DNA of 64,000 nt, taken from positions 806,001 through 870,000 of the forward strand of contig CAVTWY010000002.1 in NCBI GenBank assembly GCA_963738575.1, given 5' to 3'. A model generated the notes under the pieces. The model had not been told where the DNA came from. It made no database searches and worked only from the letters and a program-made list of their open reading frames with translations. This DNA is from CAVTWY01 sp963738575. GTDB lineage: Bacteria; Pseudomonadota; Gammaproteobacteria; Burkholderiales; Burkholderiaceae_C. The translations under genes were made by a program, and so were the position numbers. Positions 52,666 through 61,272 of this stretch are shown here, one piece after another. Each line of letters begins with the position of its first letter. The first letter of the stretch is position 1.

Positions 52666-53304
52666 TCAGCCGGTTTTGCGCGCCTTCATGGCGCCAAAGA
52701 TAGCGATCAAACCTGGAATGACGATGAGTGCCCAGATGACCTTTTCAAGATGTTCTTTGACCCACGGAATGTTGCCAAAAAAGTATCCCATGGTGACCAA
52801 ACCACCCACCCACAGCACCCCGCCCGTCACGTCGTAGAGCGTGAACTTGCTGCGCGTCATCTGGGCGACACCGGCAACAAAGGGCGCAAAGGTGCGAACG
52901 AAGGGCATGAAGCGCGCAATGACGATGGTGATGCCACCGTGCTTTTCATAAAACGCATGCGCTTGCTCGAAAGCGCGTTTATTGAAGAACTTGGACTGCT
53001 CCCACTGAAACACTTTGGGGCCAAACCAACGCCCGATGGTGTAGTTGGTTTGGTTGCCCAAAATCGCAGCCGCAATGAGCAAGCCCACCACGAGGGGATA
53101 GCTCATCAGGCCCAAGCCACACATGGCGCCCACCACAAAAAGCAGCGAGTCGCCCGGCAAAAAGGGCATCACCACCAACCCGGTTTCGACAAAAATAATG
53201 GCAAACAAAAGCACATAAACCCACGTGCCGTACTGCTGCACAAAAGTCATCAAATAACGGTCGACGTGAAGGATGAAGTCGATCAGGGTTGCAAAGAGTT
53301 CCAT
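52666..53304 (-). CDS. DedA-family membrane protein
   Basis: A 212-residue DedA/SNARE-associated protein of the inner membrane; the family is linked to undecaprenyl phosphate or lipid flipping and to proton motive force. Marks are FVETGLVVMPFLPGDSLLFVVGA, GNQTNYTIGRWFG and the arginine segment ARFMPFVRTFAPFVAG. ATG 53304 is chosen; a frame to 53676 runs antisense through mutL. Divergent from mutL. Confidence 0.94.
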   Translation of the reverse strand: MELFATLIDFILHVDRYLMTFVQQYGTWVYVLLFAIIFVETGLVVMPFLPGDSLLFVVGAMCGLGLMSYPLVVGLLIAAAILGNQTNYTIGRWFGPKVFQWEQSKFFNKRAFEQAHAFYEKHGGITIVIARFMPFVRTFAPFVAGVAQMTRSKFTLYDVTGGVLWVGGLVTMGYFFGNIPWVKEHLEKVIWALIVIPGLIAIFGAMKARKTG

Positions 53305-53358
53305 GCGGCCGATTATCGCGGTGGATCGTGACTGGTCGCGTCCTGAGACAATGCACTG

Positions 53359-55356
53359 ATGCAGCCCGCCCACACGGCACTCCCCGCCCAAACTCCAGCC
53401 AGACCGGAGGCGCCAAGCCGCCCCACCCTGGCGCAGCACGGCGCGACGCGGCGACCTATCTCCGCACTCAGTGATGACCTGGTCAATCAGATTGCAGCGG
53501 GTGAAGTGGTCGAACGCCCAGCCGCCGTGGTGCGTGAGCTGCTGGACAACGCCATCGATGCTGGCGCCGCCACCGTCACCGTGCGGCTTTCCGCTGGCGG
53601 CGTGCGAAGCATTGTGGTCGAAGACGACGGGTTTGGCATCCCTGCCCACGAATTGCCCATGGCCTTGCGCCGCCACGCCACCAGCAAAGTGGCGTCGCTG
53701 GCCGATCTGGAAGGTGTCGCCACGATGGGCTTCAGGGGCGAGGCCCTGGCGGCCATCGCGTCAGTGGCCGACGTCACCGTCACCAGCCGCACACCGCAAG
53801 CCGAGCACGCGACGCGACTGCATGCAGGCACGGGCGAACTGCAACCCGCAGCGCGCGCCGTGGGCACCACGGTGGACGTGCAAGAACTTTTTTTCTCAAC
53901 GCCGGCGCGGCGCAAATTCCTGAAAACTGACGCCACAGAACAGGCGCACGCGGTTGAAGCCGTCAAGCGCCACGCTTTAGCGCAACCCGACATCACGTTC
54001 AACATTTGGGCCGAGGGGCGACTGCTCCACGCTTGGCGAGCTGCCACACCCGAGCAACGCATCCAAGATGTGCTGGGCAGCGGCTTCAGCAACCAAAGCG
54101 TGGTGGCGGCCAGTGACACCGCAGGCTTGAGCGTTCGCGGCCACGTGGGTGTGCCTGACGTGGCCCGAGCGCGTGCCGATCTGCAGTACGTGTACATCAA
54201 CGGCCGCTACGTTCGCGACCGCCTGATTGCCCATGCTGTTCGAGCCGCCTTCGACGATGTGCTGCACGGCGCACGGCAGCCAGCCTATGTTTTGTACGTC
54301 ACGCTTGACCCGGCACGCGTGGACGTGAACGTGCACCCCACCAAAATCGAGGTGCGACTGCGAGACGGACGCGACGTGCACTTGGCGGTGCAACGGGCTG
54401 TTGAGCATGCCTTGGCAGCACCCCGCGTGGGACAAAACCCGGCGCAGGGTTTGGGTGTCGATGGCAACCAGGTCGCACCGAGCAAGTCGGCGGGTAGCCC
54501 AGCCGTTCATTCGAGCAACTGGCAAGGTAGTGCGCCACGGGGCGGGCCGCCACCAGATGCAGCGTGGCACCCATCTGCCGCATCGCAACATGGTCTGCCT
54601 TGGGATTCGGCCCAGCGCGCGTCGGCCTGGCCTGGGGTTGCCGAGCGAGAGGCCACCTACGGTGCAGCGCAGCCCGCTGGCGCAACCGTCAACGCGGTCG
54701 TCAATCCTTCAAGCCGTTGGGCCGAGGCTAACGGCTGGGCACCTCAAGGAAGCCCTTCTGCGCAAGCCGACACCTGGCCGCTTGGCCGCGCGTTGGCGCA
54801 ATTGCAAGGCACTTATATTCTGGCCGAAAACCAGCACGGCTTGATCATCGTGGACATGCACGCCGCACATGAGCGCATCGTTTACGAGCGGCTCAAGCGC
54901 GAGCGCAGCAGCGTGCGCATCGAAACGCAACCGTTGCTCGTGCCTGCCACCTTCGCGGCCACGGCCATTGAAATGGCAGGCGCGCAAGAGCACGCTGAAA
55001 CCCTGGGCGAGTTGGGCCTGGACGTGGCACCTTTGTCGGCCCAAACCTTGGCGGTGCGCTCAAGCCCTGCCGCGCTGATGGGCGCCGACCCAGTGGCATT
55101 GGTTCGCAGCGTGTTGGCCGAGTTGGCCAACGCCCCAGCGTCGCGCGTGGTGGCGCGGGCACGCGACGACTTGTTGGCCACCATGGCATGCCACAGCGCG
55201 GTGCGCGCCAACCGCAAGCTCACCGTTGAAGAAATGAACGGCCTGCTGCGTGACATGGAGAACACCGAGCGCAGCGACCAATGCAATCACGGCCGCCCCA
55301 CCTGGCGCGCCATCACCGTCAAAGAACTTGACACTTTGTTTTTGCGCGGGCGCTGA
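53359..55356 (+). CDS. mutL: MutL, DNA mismatch repair protein
   Basis: A 665-residue MutL that links MutS mismatch detection to strand cutting. The GHL ATPase domain is clear (IAAGEVVERPAAVVRELLDNAIDAGA, DDGFGIP, ATSKVASLADL, MGFRGEAL). A long Pro/Ser-rich linker runs from about 350 to 470, and the C-terminal dimer domain follows (QGTYILAENQHGLIIVDMHAAHERI, ACHSAVRANRKLT, CNHGRPTW). The first 30 residues are an unusual Pro-rich extension. The nuclease motif DQHAxxER is altered here (MHAAHER), as in MutH-type MutL. Confidence 0.95.
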   Translation: MQPAHTALPAQTPARPEAPSRPTLAQHGATRRPISALSDDLVNQIAAGEVVERPAAVVRELLDNAIDAGAATVTVRLSAGGVRSIVVEDDGFGIPAHELPMALRRHATSKVASLADLEGVATMGFRGEALAAIASVADVTVTSRTPQAEHATRLHAGTGELQPAARAVGTTVDVQELFFSTPARRKFLKTDATEQAHAVEAVKRHALAQPDITFNIWAEGRLLHAWRAATPEQRIQDVLGSGFSNQSVVAASDTAGLSVRGHVGVPDVARARADLQYVYINGRYVRDRLIAHAVRAAFDDVLHGARQPAYVLYVTLDPARVDVNVHPTKIEVRLRDGRDVHLAVQRAVEHALAAPRVGQNPAQGLGVDGNQVAPSKSAGSPAVHSSNWQGSAPRGGPPPDAAWHPSAASQHGLPWDSAQRASAWPGVAEREATYGAAQPAGATVNAVVNPSSRWAEANGWAPQGSPSAQADTWPLGRALAQLQGTYILAENQHGLIIVDMHAAHERIVYERLKRERSSVRIETQPLLVPATFAATAIEMAGAQEHAETLGELGLDVAPLSAQTLAVRSSPAALMGADPVALVRSVLAELANAPASRVVARARDDLLATMACHSAVRANRKLTVEEMNGLLRDMENTERSDQCNHGRPTWRAITVKELDTLFLRGR

Positions 55357-55386
55357 GGCGCCAACGCACCGCAACCCAACATCCCT

Positions 55387-56409
55387 GTGGCCACCACCAT
55401 CAAACTAAGCGACAAAGCCAAAGTGGCATTTCGCGACCCCATGCGCAAGCCTGTTCGGGCTGCCACCGCGCCGCGCGCCCACCAGGGCCAAGGCCCCAAG
55501 ATCAAGGCGCCGTTGCCTGAGCCTGAAGTGGTTGCAACGCGCCCGCGGCCGCGCCGCGACGCCGTGGCAGCGCCCGCTGCACCCACCCGCCCCGGCATCA
55601 CGCGCACGGTAGACGACACGCACAGCACCACCGCACCGCCTGAGGCTGCGGCCAACCCGAACGAAGAGCGCATCTCCAAACGCCTCGCAACGTTGGGGCT
55701 TGCGTCGCGCCGCGAAGCCGACGCCTGGATCGAAGCCGGCTGGGTAACGGTGAATGGTCGCATGGCCAAGCTGGGTGAAAAAGTGGATGTTCAGGCCAAA
55801 ATTCACATCGACCCGCGAGCCCACGCGCATCAAACTACCAAGGTCACCATCCTGCTTCACAAGCCTTTGGACGTGGTAAGCGGCCAAGCCGAAGATGGCA
55901 ACACCCCCGCTTCAGCGATCATCATGCGCGGCACGCGCTGGGCCGACGACCGCAGCGAGCGCCGCTTTGAATCGGCCCACACCAACGGCTTGGCCCCGGC
56001 AGGGCGACTGGACATGGACTCCACGGGTCTTTTGGTGCTGACCCAAGATGGCCGCATCGCCAAACAGCTCATCGGCGAAAACGCCGAGATGGAAAAAGAG
56101 TACATCGTGCACGTAGATTGGCGCGACCCCTGGGCCTGGTCCGATCAGGCGCTGGCGCGCCTTCGACACGGGCTGATGCTTGACGATGTGGCCCTGCGCC
56201 CCGCCGCAGTCGAGCGACTGCGCACCTTTGCGTGGGCTGGTGTGTTGCGGTTTGTGTTGAAAGAAGGCCGCAAGCGGCAAATCCGACGCATGTGCGAATC
56301 GGTGGGGCTGCGTGTGACGCAACTGGTGCGCGTGCGCATCGGCAACGTCAAGCTGGGCGACTTGCCGCTGGGGCAATGGCGCTACTTGCGCGACGACGAG
56401 CGGTTTTAG
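55387..56409 (+). CDS. RsuA/RluF-family pseudouridine synthase
   Basis: A 340-residue 16S/23S rRNA or tRNA pseudouridine synthase. The first 95 residues are basic, Pro/Ala-rich and disordered. An S4 domain follows (ERISKRLATLGLASRREADAWIEAG), then the catalytic domain with Asp in PAGRLDMDSTGLLVLT and a KEGRKRQIRRMCESVG segment. MEKEYIVHVD suggests the RluF branch, but the target base is uncertain. Start GTG 55387. Confidence 0.9.
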   Translation: MATTIKLSDKAKVAFRDPMRKPVRAATAPRAHQGQGPKIKAPLPEPEVVATRPRPRRDAVAAPAAPTRPGITRTVDDTHSTTAPPEAAANPNEERISKRLATLGLASRREADAWIEAGWVTVNGRMAKLGEKVDVQAKIHIDPRAHAHQTTKVTILLHKPLDVVSGQAEDGNTPASAIIMRGTRWADDRSERRFESAHTNGLAPAGRLDMDSTGLLVLTQDGRIAKQLIGENAEMEKEYIVHVDWRDPWAWSDQALARLRHGLMLDDVALRPAAVERLRTFAWAGVLRFVLKEGRKRQIRRMCESVGLRVTQLVRVRIGNVKLGDLPLGQWRYLRDDERF

Positions 56410-56421
56410 GGCTGGCAGCCG

Positions 56422-57423
56422 CTAACGCGGCACCTCGCCGCGTTGCAATGCCTGCAAAGTGACTTGCGTACTGACCAGAAGCGCTGGCTCTTGGCTTTGT
56501 GCACGCTCCACCGCCTTGAGGGCGGCGTCCATGGCGGCAGCAGCGTCGCCCAACTGCGCCCTGGCCACCGCCAGGTTGTTCCAGGCAGCCGCGCTGTTGT
56601 GACGTGTGGCGGCCCTTGTGTAGGCGTCAGCGGCAGCGCGAAGGTTGCCTGCCTTGAGGCTGACGTTGCCCTGCCCCATCATCGCCACCAGCGAATCAGG
56701 CCAGCGCTGCAGCAGGCTTTGGTACACCGGAAGCGCCACTGCGGTCGCTGCCGTTCGCTCAAACGCCGCAGCGCTTTGCTCGGCGTCGTCTTGCCGTGCT
56801 GTGATGGGCCATTGGCCCGGCGGCAGCACCACCAAAGCCCAATGGTTTGCCCGTTCCCAAGTGTGCTCTAGCGTGTTGAAACCCATTCGCTGCTCGCGCT
56901 CGGTGCCACTGCGAAGGATGAACTCGCGCGCATCCAGCGCATGACCTACCACGACAGCGTAGTGCCATTGCGGGTAGAAGGAAAGGCCCAAGTTCTGAAG
57001 TAACAACACCGGATGTCCCGCCACCAGCTCTTGCATCAAGGCGCGCAAGTCCCCCGGGATGCGGGTGGGCACAGCCCCTGCGCGCCGCGCAGCAGCCACC
57101 ATCTCCACCTGCAGCGTACCCTCGCGTGCCGGGATGAAGAGGCCCGCCGTCAAGTCGTTGGAGGTTGACGAAAAGCCAGCATGTTGCAACACCGTGGCCA
57201 AGGCCGCGGGACCACAGTGAAACGGCGTTTGCGGAAAAAACGGAACGTTTGGCACGCTGCTTCGCGTCGGCAGCATGCCCTGCTGCGTGGCCAGCGCGCG
57301 CGTTTGCGGCGCGTCCAATGCTGCACAACCCGCGCCACTTGCACCCAGCAGCGCGGCAGGTGCCAGCAATGCAGCGCGCCAAGCGGTGCGTCGCTTGGCG
57401 TCCACGTGGCATCGAGCGCTCAT
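56422..57423 (-). CDS. PA2778-like lipoprotein, C39-type cysteine peptidase with TPR
   Basis: A 333-residue product like Pseudomonas PA2778. It has a lipobox with C33 (LLGASGAGC). A C39-like papain-fold domain follows, with the likely nucleophile C70 in PQTPFHCGPAALATVL and the His in PQWHYAVVVGH. A C-terminal TPR region (about 225-310) follows. ATG 57423 is used; 57471 is also open. Paired with a PA2779-like gene 63 bases upstream. Substrate unknown. Confidence 0.85.
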   Translation of the reverse strand: MSARCHVDAKRRTAWRAALLAPAALLGASGAGCAALDAPQTRALATQQGMLPTRSSVPNVPFFPQTPFHCGPAALATVLQHAGFSSTSNDLTAGLFIPAREGTLQVEMVAAARRAGAVPTRIPGDLRALMQELVAGHPVLLLQNLGLSFYPQWHYAVVVGHALDAREFILRSGTEREQRMGFNTLEHTWERANHWALVVLPPGQWPITARQDDAEQSAAAFERTAATAVALPVYQSLLQRWPDSLVAMMGQGNVSLKAGNLRAAADAYTRAATRHNSAAAWNNLAVARAQLGDAAAAMDAALKAVERAQSQEPALLVSTQVTLQALQRGEVPR

Positions 57424-57486
57424 CGGCAACGTTGACAAGCAATCCTCGATGCGCCAAGCGCCCTGCGGCACCCAGCAATCACCGCG

Positions 57487-57912
57487 TTAACGAATCGGCT
57501 TGATGAAAGGAAAGATGCGGGTGAAGCCCAACAAGTCGGTGATCATCAAAATGACGACCACGCTGGCGACCACAACCAGCGCATTGACGCCACCTGCCGG
57601 CGCTGTGTCAATTTGCGCCATCAACTCACGCGCCTCGGCGTCACTGAGCGACGCGATGCGCGCTTGGGCCGCTTGCACATCCACGCCGCGTGCTTGCAAG
57701 GCTTCAATCGCCTCATGGCGGTCAAGCACAGCATGGAGTTGCGCCTGCACAGCGCCAGCCGGTGCCTTTTGGGCGGCTACCACGGCATCGGTGCCGATCA
57801 CGGCGGCCTGCGCCGATTGCACGGTACCAACGGTCATAAGGCTTGCGGCAAGGACGCATGCGGTCAAGCGCTTGCCAACGAACGAGAAAGTTGAAGTACG
57901 GGTCATGGTCAC
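57487..57912 (-). CDS. PA2779-like small membrane protein
   Basis: A 141-residue protein with a signal peptide or first membrane segment (LTACVLAASLMTVGTVQSAQA), a soluble helical middle (LDRHEAIEALQARGVDVQAAQARIASLSD) and a C-terminal membrane segment (ALVVVASVVVILMITDLLGF). It matches the PA2779 pattern and sits before the PA2778-like peptidase. Function unknown. Confidence 0.85.
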   Translation of the reverse strand: MTMTRTSTFSFVGKRLTACVLAASLMTVGTVQSAQAAVIGTDAVVAAQKAPAGAVQAQLHAVLDRHEAIEALQARGVDVQAAQARIASLSDAEARELMAQIDTAPAGGVNALVVVASVVVILMITDLLGFTRIFPFIKPIR

Positions 57913-57985
57913 GCTCCACAGTCAATGATGCCTGCATCGTACGCGATCCGGGTAGCGTTTTTGGCGCTGCTGGTACGCTTGGCGC

Positions 57986-59221
57986 ATGCTCATCGAACAA
58001 CGACCCGCCGCCATATCGGCCACGACGGCCGCCGTGTTGTTGGCGGTTTTGCTGGGCTTGCAGCCCGTCATCACGGACATGTTCTTGCCCGCCCTCCCGT
58101 CCATCCAGGCGGCGTTGCAAGCGCCCATGAGCGTGACGCAGCTGACGATGTCGGGGTTGATGCTCGCGTTTGGCGTGGGGCAACTGTTGTGGGGCCCCGT
58201 GTCTGATCGGTATGGCCGCCGGCCTGTGCTGCTGACCAGTTTGGCGATGCTCACGCTGGCTGCGCTGGGTAGCAGCCAAAGCAGCAGCATGCATCAGTTG
58301 GTTTTTTGGCGCGTTGCGCAAGGCGCCAGTTTGGCAGCGGTGGTGATGTGCGCGCGCGCCATGGTGCGCGACCTGTACGAGCCGCACCAGGGTGCGATGG
58401 TGATGGCGCGTGGCTTGTCGGGCTTGGGCCTGTTCGCCATTGCGTCGCCGGTGTTGGGGGGTACGTTGGCGTACTACTGGGGGTGGCGTGCGCCCCTGTT
58501 GGGTGTGGCGGGGATCGCGGCGTTGGCGCTTTTCATGGTGTGGCGTTTTTTGCCAGAAACCATCCGCGCGCGAAATCCGCGCGCCATGCACCTCGGCCCA
58601 TTGATAAGCCAGTCAGCGACGGTACTCAAAAACCCCACGTTTCGCGCTTATGCCCTGCTTATAACCTGCACATACGGCGCGCTGTTTGCGTTCTTGTCGG
58701 CGTCATCCTTCGTTTATGTCAACGTGATCGGGCTCGGCCCAGCCCAGTTCGGCGCGATGATGGCCTTCGTGTCGATCATCTACGTGTTGGGCACCTTGTA
58801 TTGTCGTCGGTTGCTGCCACGGCACGGCATGGCGGGCACTGTCAAGCGCGCTGCTGTGCTAAGTCTGCTAGGGGGCGGATCGATGGCCCTTTTGGCGTAC
58901 CTGGGGGTGCACAGCCTTTGGGCGCTGCTGATTCCCCAGTTGGTTTTTTCTTTTGCCCACGGCATGCACCAGCCCTGCGGACAGGCCGGTGCGGTGGGGC
59001 CCTTCCCGCACGCCGCCGGTGTCGCCTCGGCCTTGGCGGGTTTTTTGATGTCGGTGGTCGCCTTTGGCGTGGGGCTGTGGTTGGGGCAAGCCATGGACGA
59101 AACGCAGCGGCCCATGGCCTACGCGATGGGCTTTTTCTCAGTGTTGACGTCCCTCGTGGCCTGGACGTTGGTCCAACGCCTTGACCGCGAGCAGCGCACG
59201 CCCTTGCGCCAAGCAAGCTAA
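57986..59221 (+). CDS. Bcr/CflA-family MFS drug exporter
   Basis: A 411-residue 12-segment major facilitator of the Bcr/CflA drug-resistance branch. Marks are TDMFLPALPSIQAAL near the start, GQLLWGPVSDRYGRRPVLL (motif A) and RVAQGASLAAVVMCARAMVRDLYE (motif C region). Substrates cannot be told by eye. miaA follows 5 bases after the stop. Confidence 0.93.
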   Translation: MLIEQRPAAISATTAAVLLAVLLGLQPVITDMFLPALPSIQAALQAPMSVTQLTMSGLMLAFGVGQLLWGPVSDRYGRRPVLLTSLAMLTLAALGSSQSSSMHQLVFWRVAQGASLAAVVMCARAMVRDLYEPHQGAMVMARGLSGLGLFAIASPVLGGTLAYYWGWRAPLLGVAGIAALALFMVWRFLPETIRARNPRAMHLGPLISQSATVLKNPTFRAYALLITCTYGALFAFLSASSFVYVNVIGLGPAQFGAMMAFVSIIYVLGTLYCRRLLPRHGMAGTVKRAAVLSLLGGGSMALLAYLGVHSLWALLIPQLVFSFAHGMHQPCGQAGAVGPFPHAAGVASALAGFLMSVVAFGVGLWLGQAMDETQRPMAYAMGFFSVLTSLVAWTLVQRLDREQRTPLRQAS

Positions 59222-59226
59222 CACCC

Positions 59227-60192
59227 ATGCACGCCAGCACGAGCCCATGGATCGGCTTGGCGGGCCCCACCGCCAGTGGCAAATCGGCCGTTGCCTTGGC
59301 GCTGGCAAAGCACATGCCGATCGAACTGATCAGCGTGGATTCAGCGCTTGTTTACCGCGGCATGGACATCGGCACCGCCAAACCCAGTGCCGCTGAACAA
59401 GCGCTGGTACCCCATCACCTGATCGACATCATCGAGCCCCACCAAACCCACTCGGCCGCCGACTTCGTCAAAGCCGCCAGCGTTTTGATTGAAGCCATCA
59501 CGGCACGTCGCCATGTGCCTTTGCTGGTGGGGGGAACGATGCTCTACTATCGTGCACTGATGCTCGGGCTCGACGACATGCCACCCGCCGATGCAGGCGT
59601 GCGGGCTCGGCTTGAGGCGCAAGCGGCCGAGCGCGGTTGGCCGGCCATGCATGCCGAACTGGCCAAGGTGGATGCCGAGACCGCCACCCGACTGGCACCC
59701 AACGACTCGCAACGCATTCAGCGGGCGCTGGAAGTCTGGCATCTCAGCGGACGCACCTTGTCGTCGTGGCACACGCGCAAGGCAAATGAATCCAGCGGTT
59801 TACCTCGGCATGCCCTGATCAGCTTGGAGCCCAGCGCCAGAACATGGTTGCATCAACGCATCGAAGCACGATTTGACGCCATGCTTAACGCCGGGTTCAT
59901 GGAAGAGGTTAAAGCGCTGATGAAGCGTAGCAACCTGCACCCAGACCTGCCGTCGATGCGCTGCGTTGGTTACCGCCAGGCGTGGTCGGCCCTGGCGGAA
60001 GGCCGCAGCATGACGGTGATGCGAGGCGATGCAATTGCAGCCACACGGCAATTGGCCAAACGCCAACTGACTTGGCTGCGGTCCATGCCCAAACGCAGCG
60101 TGGTGGCGTGCGATCAGGACAACGACACGGTGTTTGGCGAAGTGCTTGGTGCCGTTCAACAGCGTTGGGCAGCCATCAACCCTGCAGCCTGA
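59227..60192 (+). CDS. miaA: tRNA dimethylallyltransferase
   Basis: A 321-residue MiaA that puts the isopentenyl group on A37 of UNN-reading tRNAs. P-loop GPTASGKSAVALAL, then DSALVYRGMDIGTAKPS and VPHHLIDI, and later VGGTMLYYRALMLGLD are all typical. No mutL/hfq neighbours here, but tRNA-modification genes recur through the window. Confidence 0.96.
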   Translation: MHASTSPWIGLAGPTASGKSAVALALAKHMPIELISVDSALVYRGMDIGTAKPSAAEQALVPHHLIDIIEPHQTHSAADFVKAASVLIEAITARRHVPLLVGGTMLYYRALMLGLDDMPPADAGVRARLEAQAAERGWPAMHAELAKVDAETATRLAPNDSQRIQRALEVWHLSGRTLSSWHTRKANESSGLPRHALISLEPSARTWLHQRIEARFDAMLNAGFMEEVKALMKRSNLHPDLPSMRCVGYRQAWSALAEGRSMTVMRGDAIAATRQLAKRQLTWLRSMPKRSVVACDQDNDTVFGEVLGAVQQRWAAINPAA

Positions 60193-60214
60193 CTCCCAAG
60201 CCAAACCTCAAGCG

Positions 60215-61048
60215 TCAGCGACCGACCGGCATCACCGGATAGGACCGCCCACGCGCACTGGGTGGCGCGGCCGACGTGCGAACGCAGTTGCGGCCAGCCG
60301 ATTGCGCTGCATGCAGCGCCGATTCGGCGTCAAGGATCAACGAATTCAAGCTCAGGTGTTGATCACCCAACGTGGCAACGCCCACACTCACCGTGATCCG
60401 GATGGGGTGCTTGGTCCAGGCCACGCGGGTTTGTGCGACCACAGCGCGAAGGCGCTCGGCCACGTCCACAGCACCCAACATGTCGGTGTGAGGCAAGAAC
60501 ACCACCAAAGCTTCGTCGGTTTGATGGCCCAACAAATCGGGGCGGCGCAACATGCCGTCACAGGCCAACGCAATCGAGCGGATCACTGCATTGCCAGCTT
60601 CTTTGCCAAATTCTTCTTGCACCGCTGCAAAGTGATCGGTCTCGATCATCAACATGGCAGCACCGCTGCGGTAACGACGGCATCGCTCCCACTCCCGAAA
60701 CGCCAACTGGGTGAAATGGCGACGGTTGACGATCCCTGTGTTTGCGTCGTGCGTGGCCACTTTGCGTGCGCGCAGGCGTGCCACCGAAAGCTCTTGCAAC
60801 ACCGGCAAGGTGGTGCCCAAAAAAATCGCCACCGCGCCCGCCACCAGGACGAACACGGTCGCCACCAGCCAAGTACCAGCCTTGACACCCATCCAGGGTG
60901 CCAGCGCCGATGCCAGCACAACAGCTGCAACGCTTGCGAAGATGGACGTTTCCACCATCATTCGAACCCGGCCCACACGCTGCGACCGTTCGTGCGCAAG
61001 CATCAGCCACCGGGGGGCGCCTTGCCTCGTTGGTTGCTTAAAAATCAC
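60215..61048 (-). CDS. membrane GGDEF-like protein with degenerate motif
   Basis: A 277-residue protein with two membrane segments (about 35-52 and 60-80; SIFASVAAVVLASALAP and WLVATVFVLVAGAVAIFLG) and a C-terminal GGDEF-fold domain (THDANTGIVNRRHFTQLAFREWER onward). The signature reads QTDEA in GHQTDEALVVFLP, so the active-site glycines are lost. It is probably not a diguanylate cyclase. Start GTG 61048, or ATG 61003. Convergent with miaA. Confidence 0.8.
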   Translation of the reverse strand: MIFKQPTRQGAPRWLMLAHERSQRVGRVRMMVETSIFASVAAVVLASALAPWMGVKAGTWLVATVFVLVAGAVAIFLGTTLPVLQELSVARLRARKVATHDANTGIVNRRHFTQLAFREWERCRRYRSGAAMLMIETDHFAAVQEEFGKEAGNAVIRSIALACDGMLRRPDLLGHQTDEALVVFLPHTDMLGAVDVAERLRAVVAQTRVAWTKHPIRITVSVGVATLGDQHLSLNSLILDAESALHAAQSAGRNCVRTSAAPPSARGRSYPVMPVGR

Positions 61049-61272
61049 GCGTTGCGCTCCTTGGGTCGTCGTTGGTCTGCAATCGTCAGACAGCGCCCAT
61101 GGCGGCTGTCATGTGCACTGATTCCATCACGTGGTGCACGCGCGCGCATCCCCCGATCCACCCGGTCACCAACACTCACTTGGTGGGGCTGCGGGGGCAC
61201 CCAAACGTGTGCATCTCCCTCGATCGCGGGGGACAGCGGTGACAATGTCACGTTGCAAGACCCAAACCCTCC

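Noticed and set aside
61049..61272. GTGAC-AAT-GTCAC inverted repeat near 61240
   Set aside because: Too short to be significant on its own.
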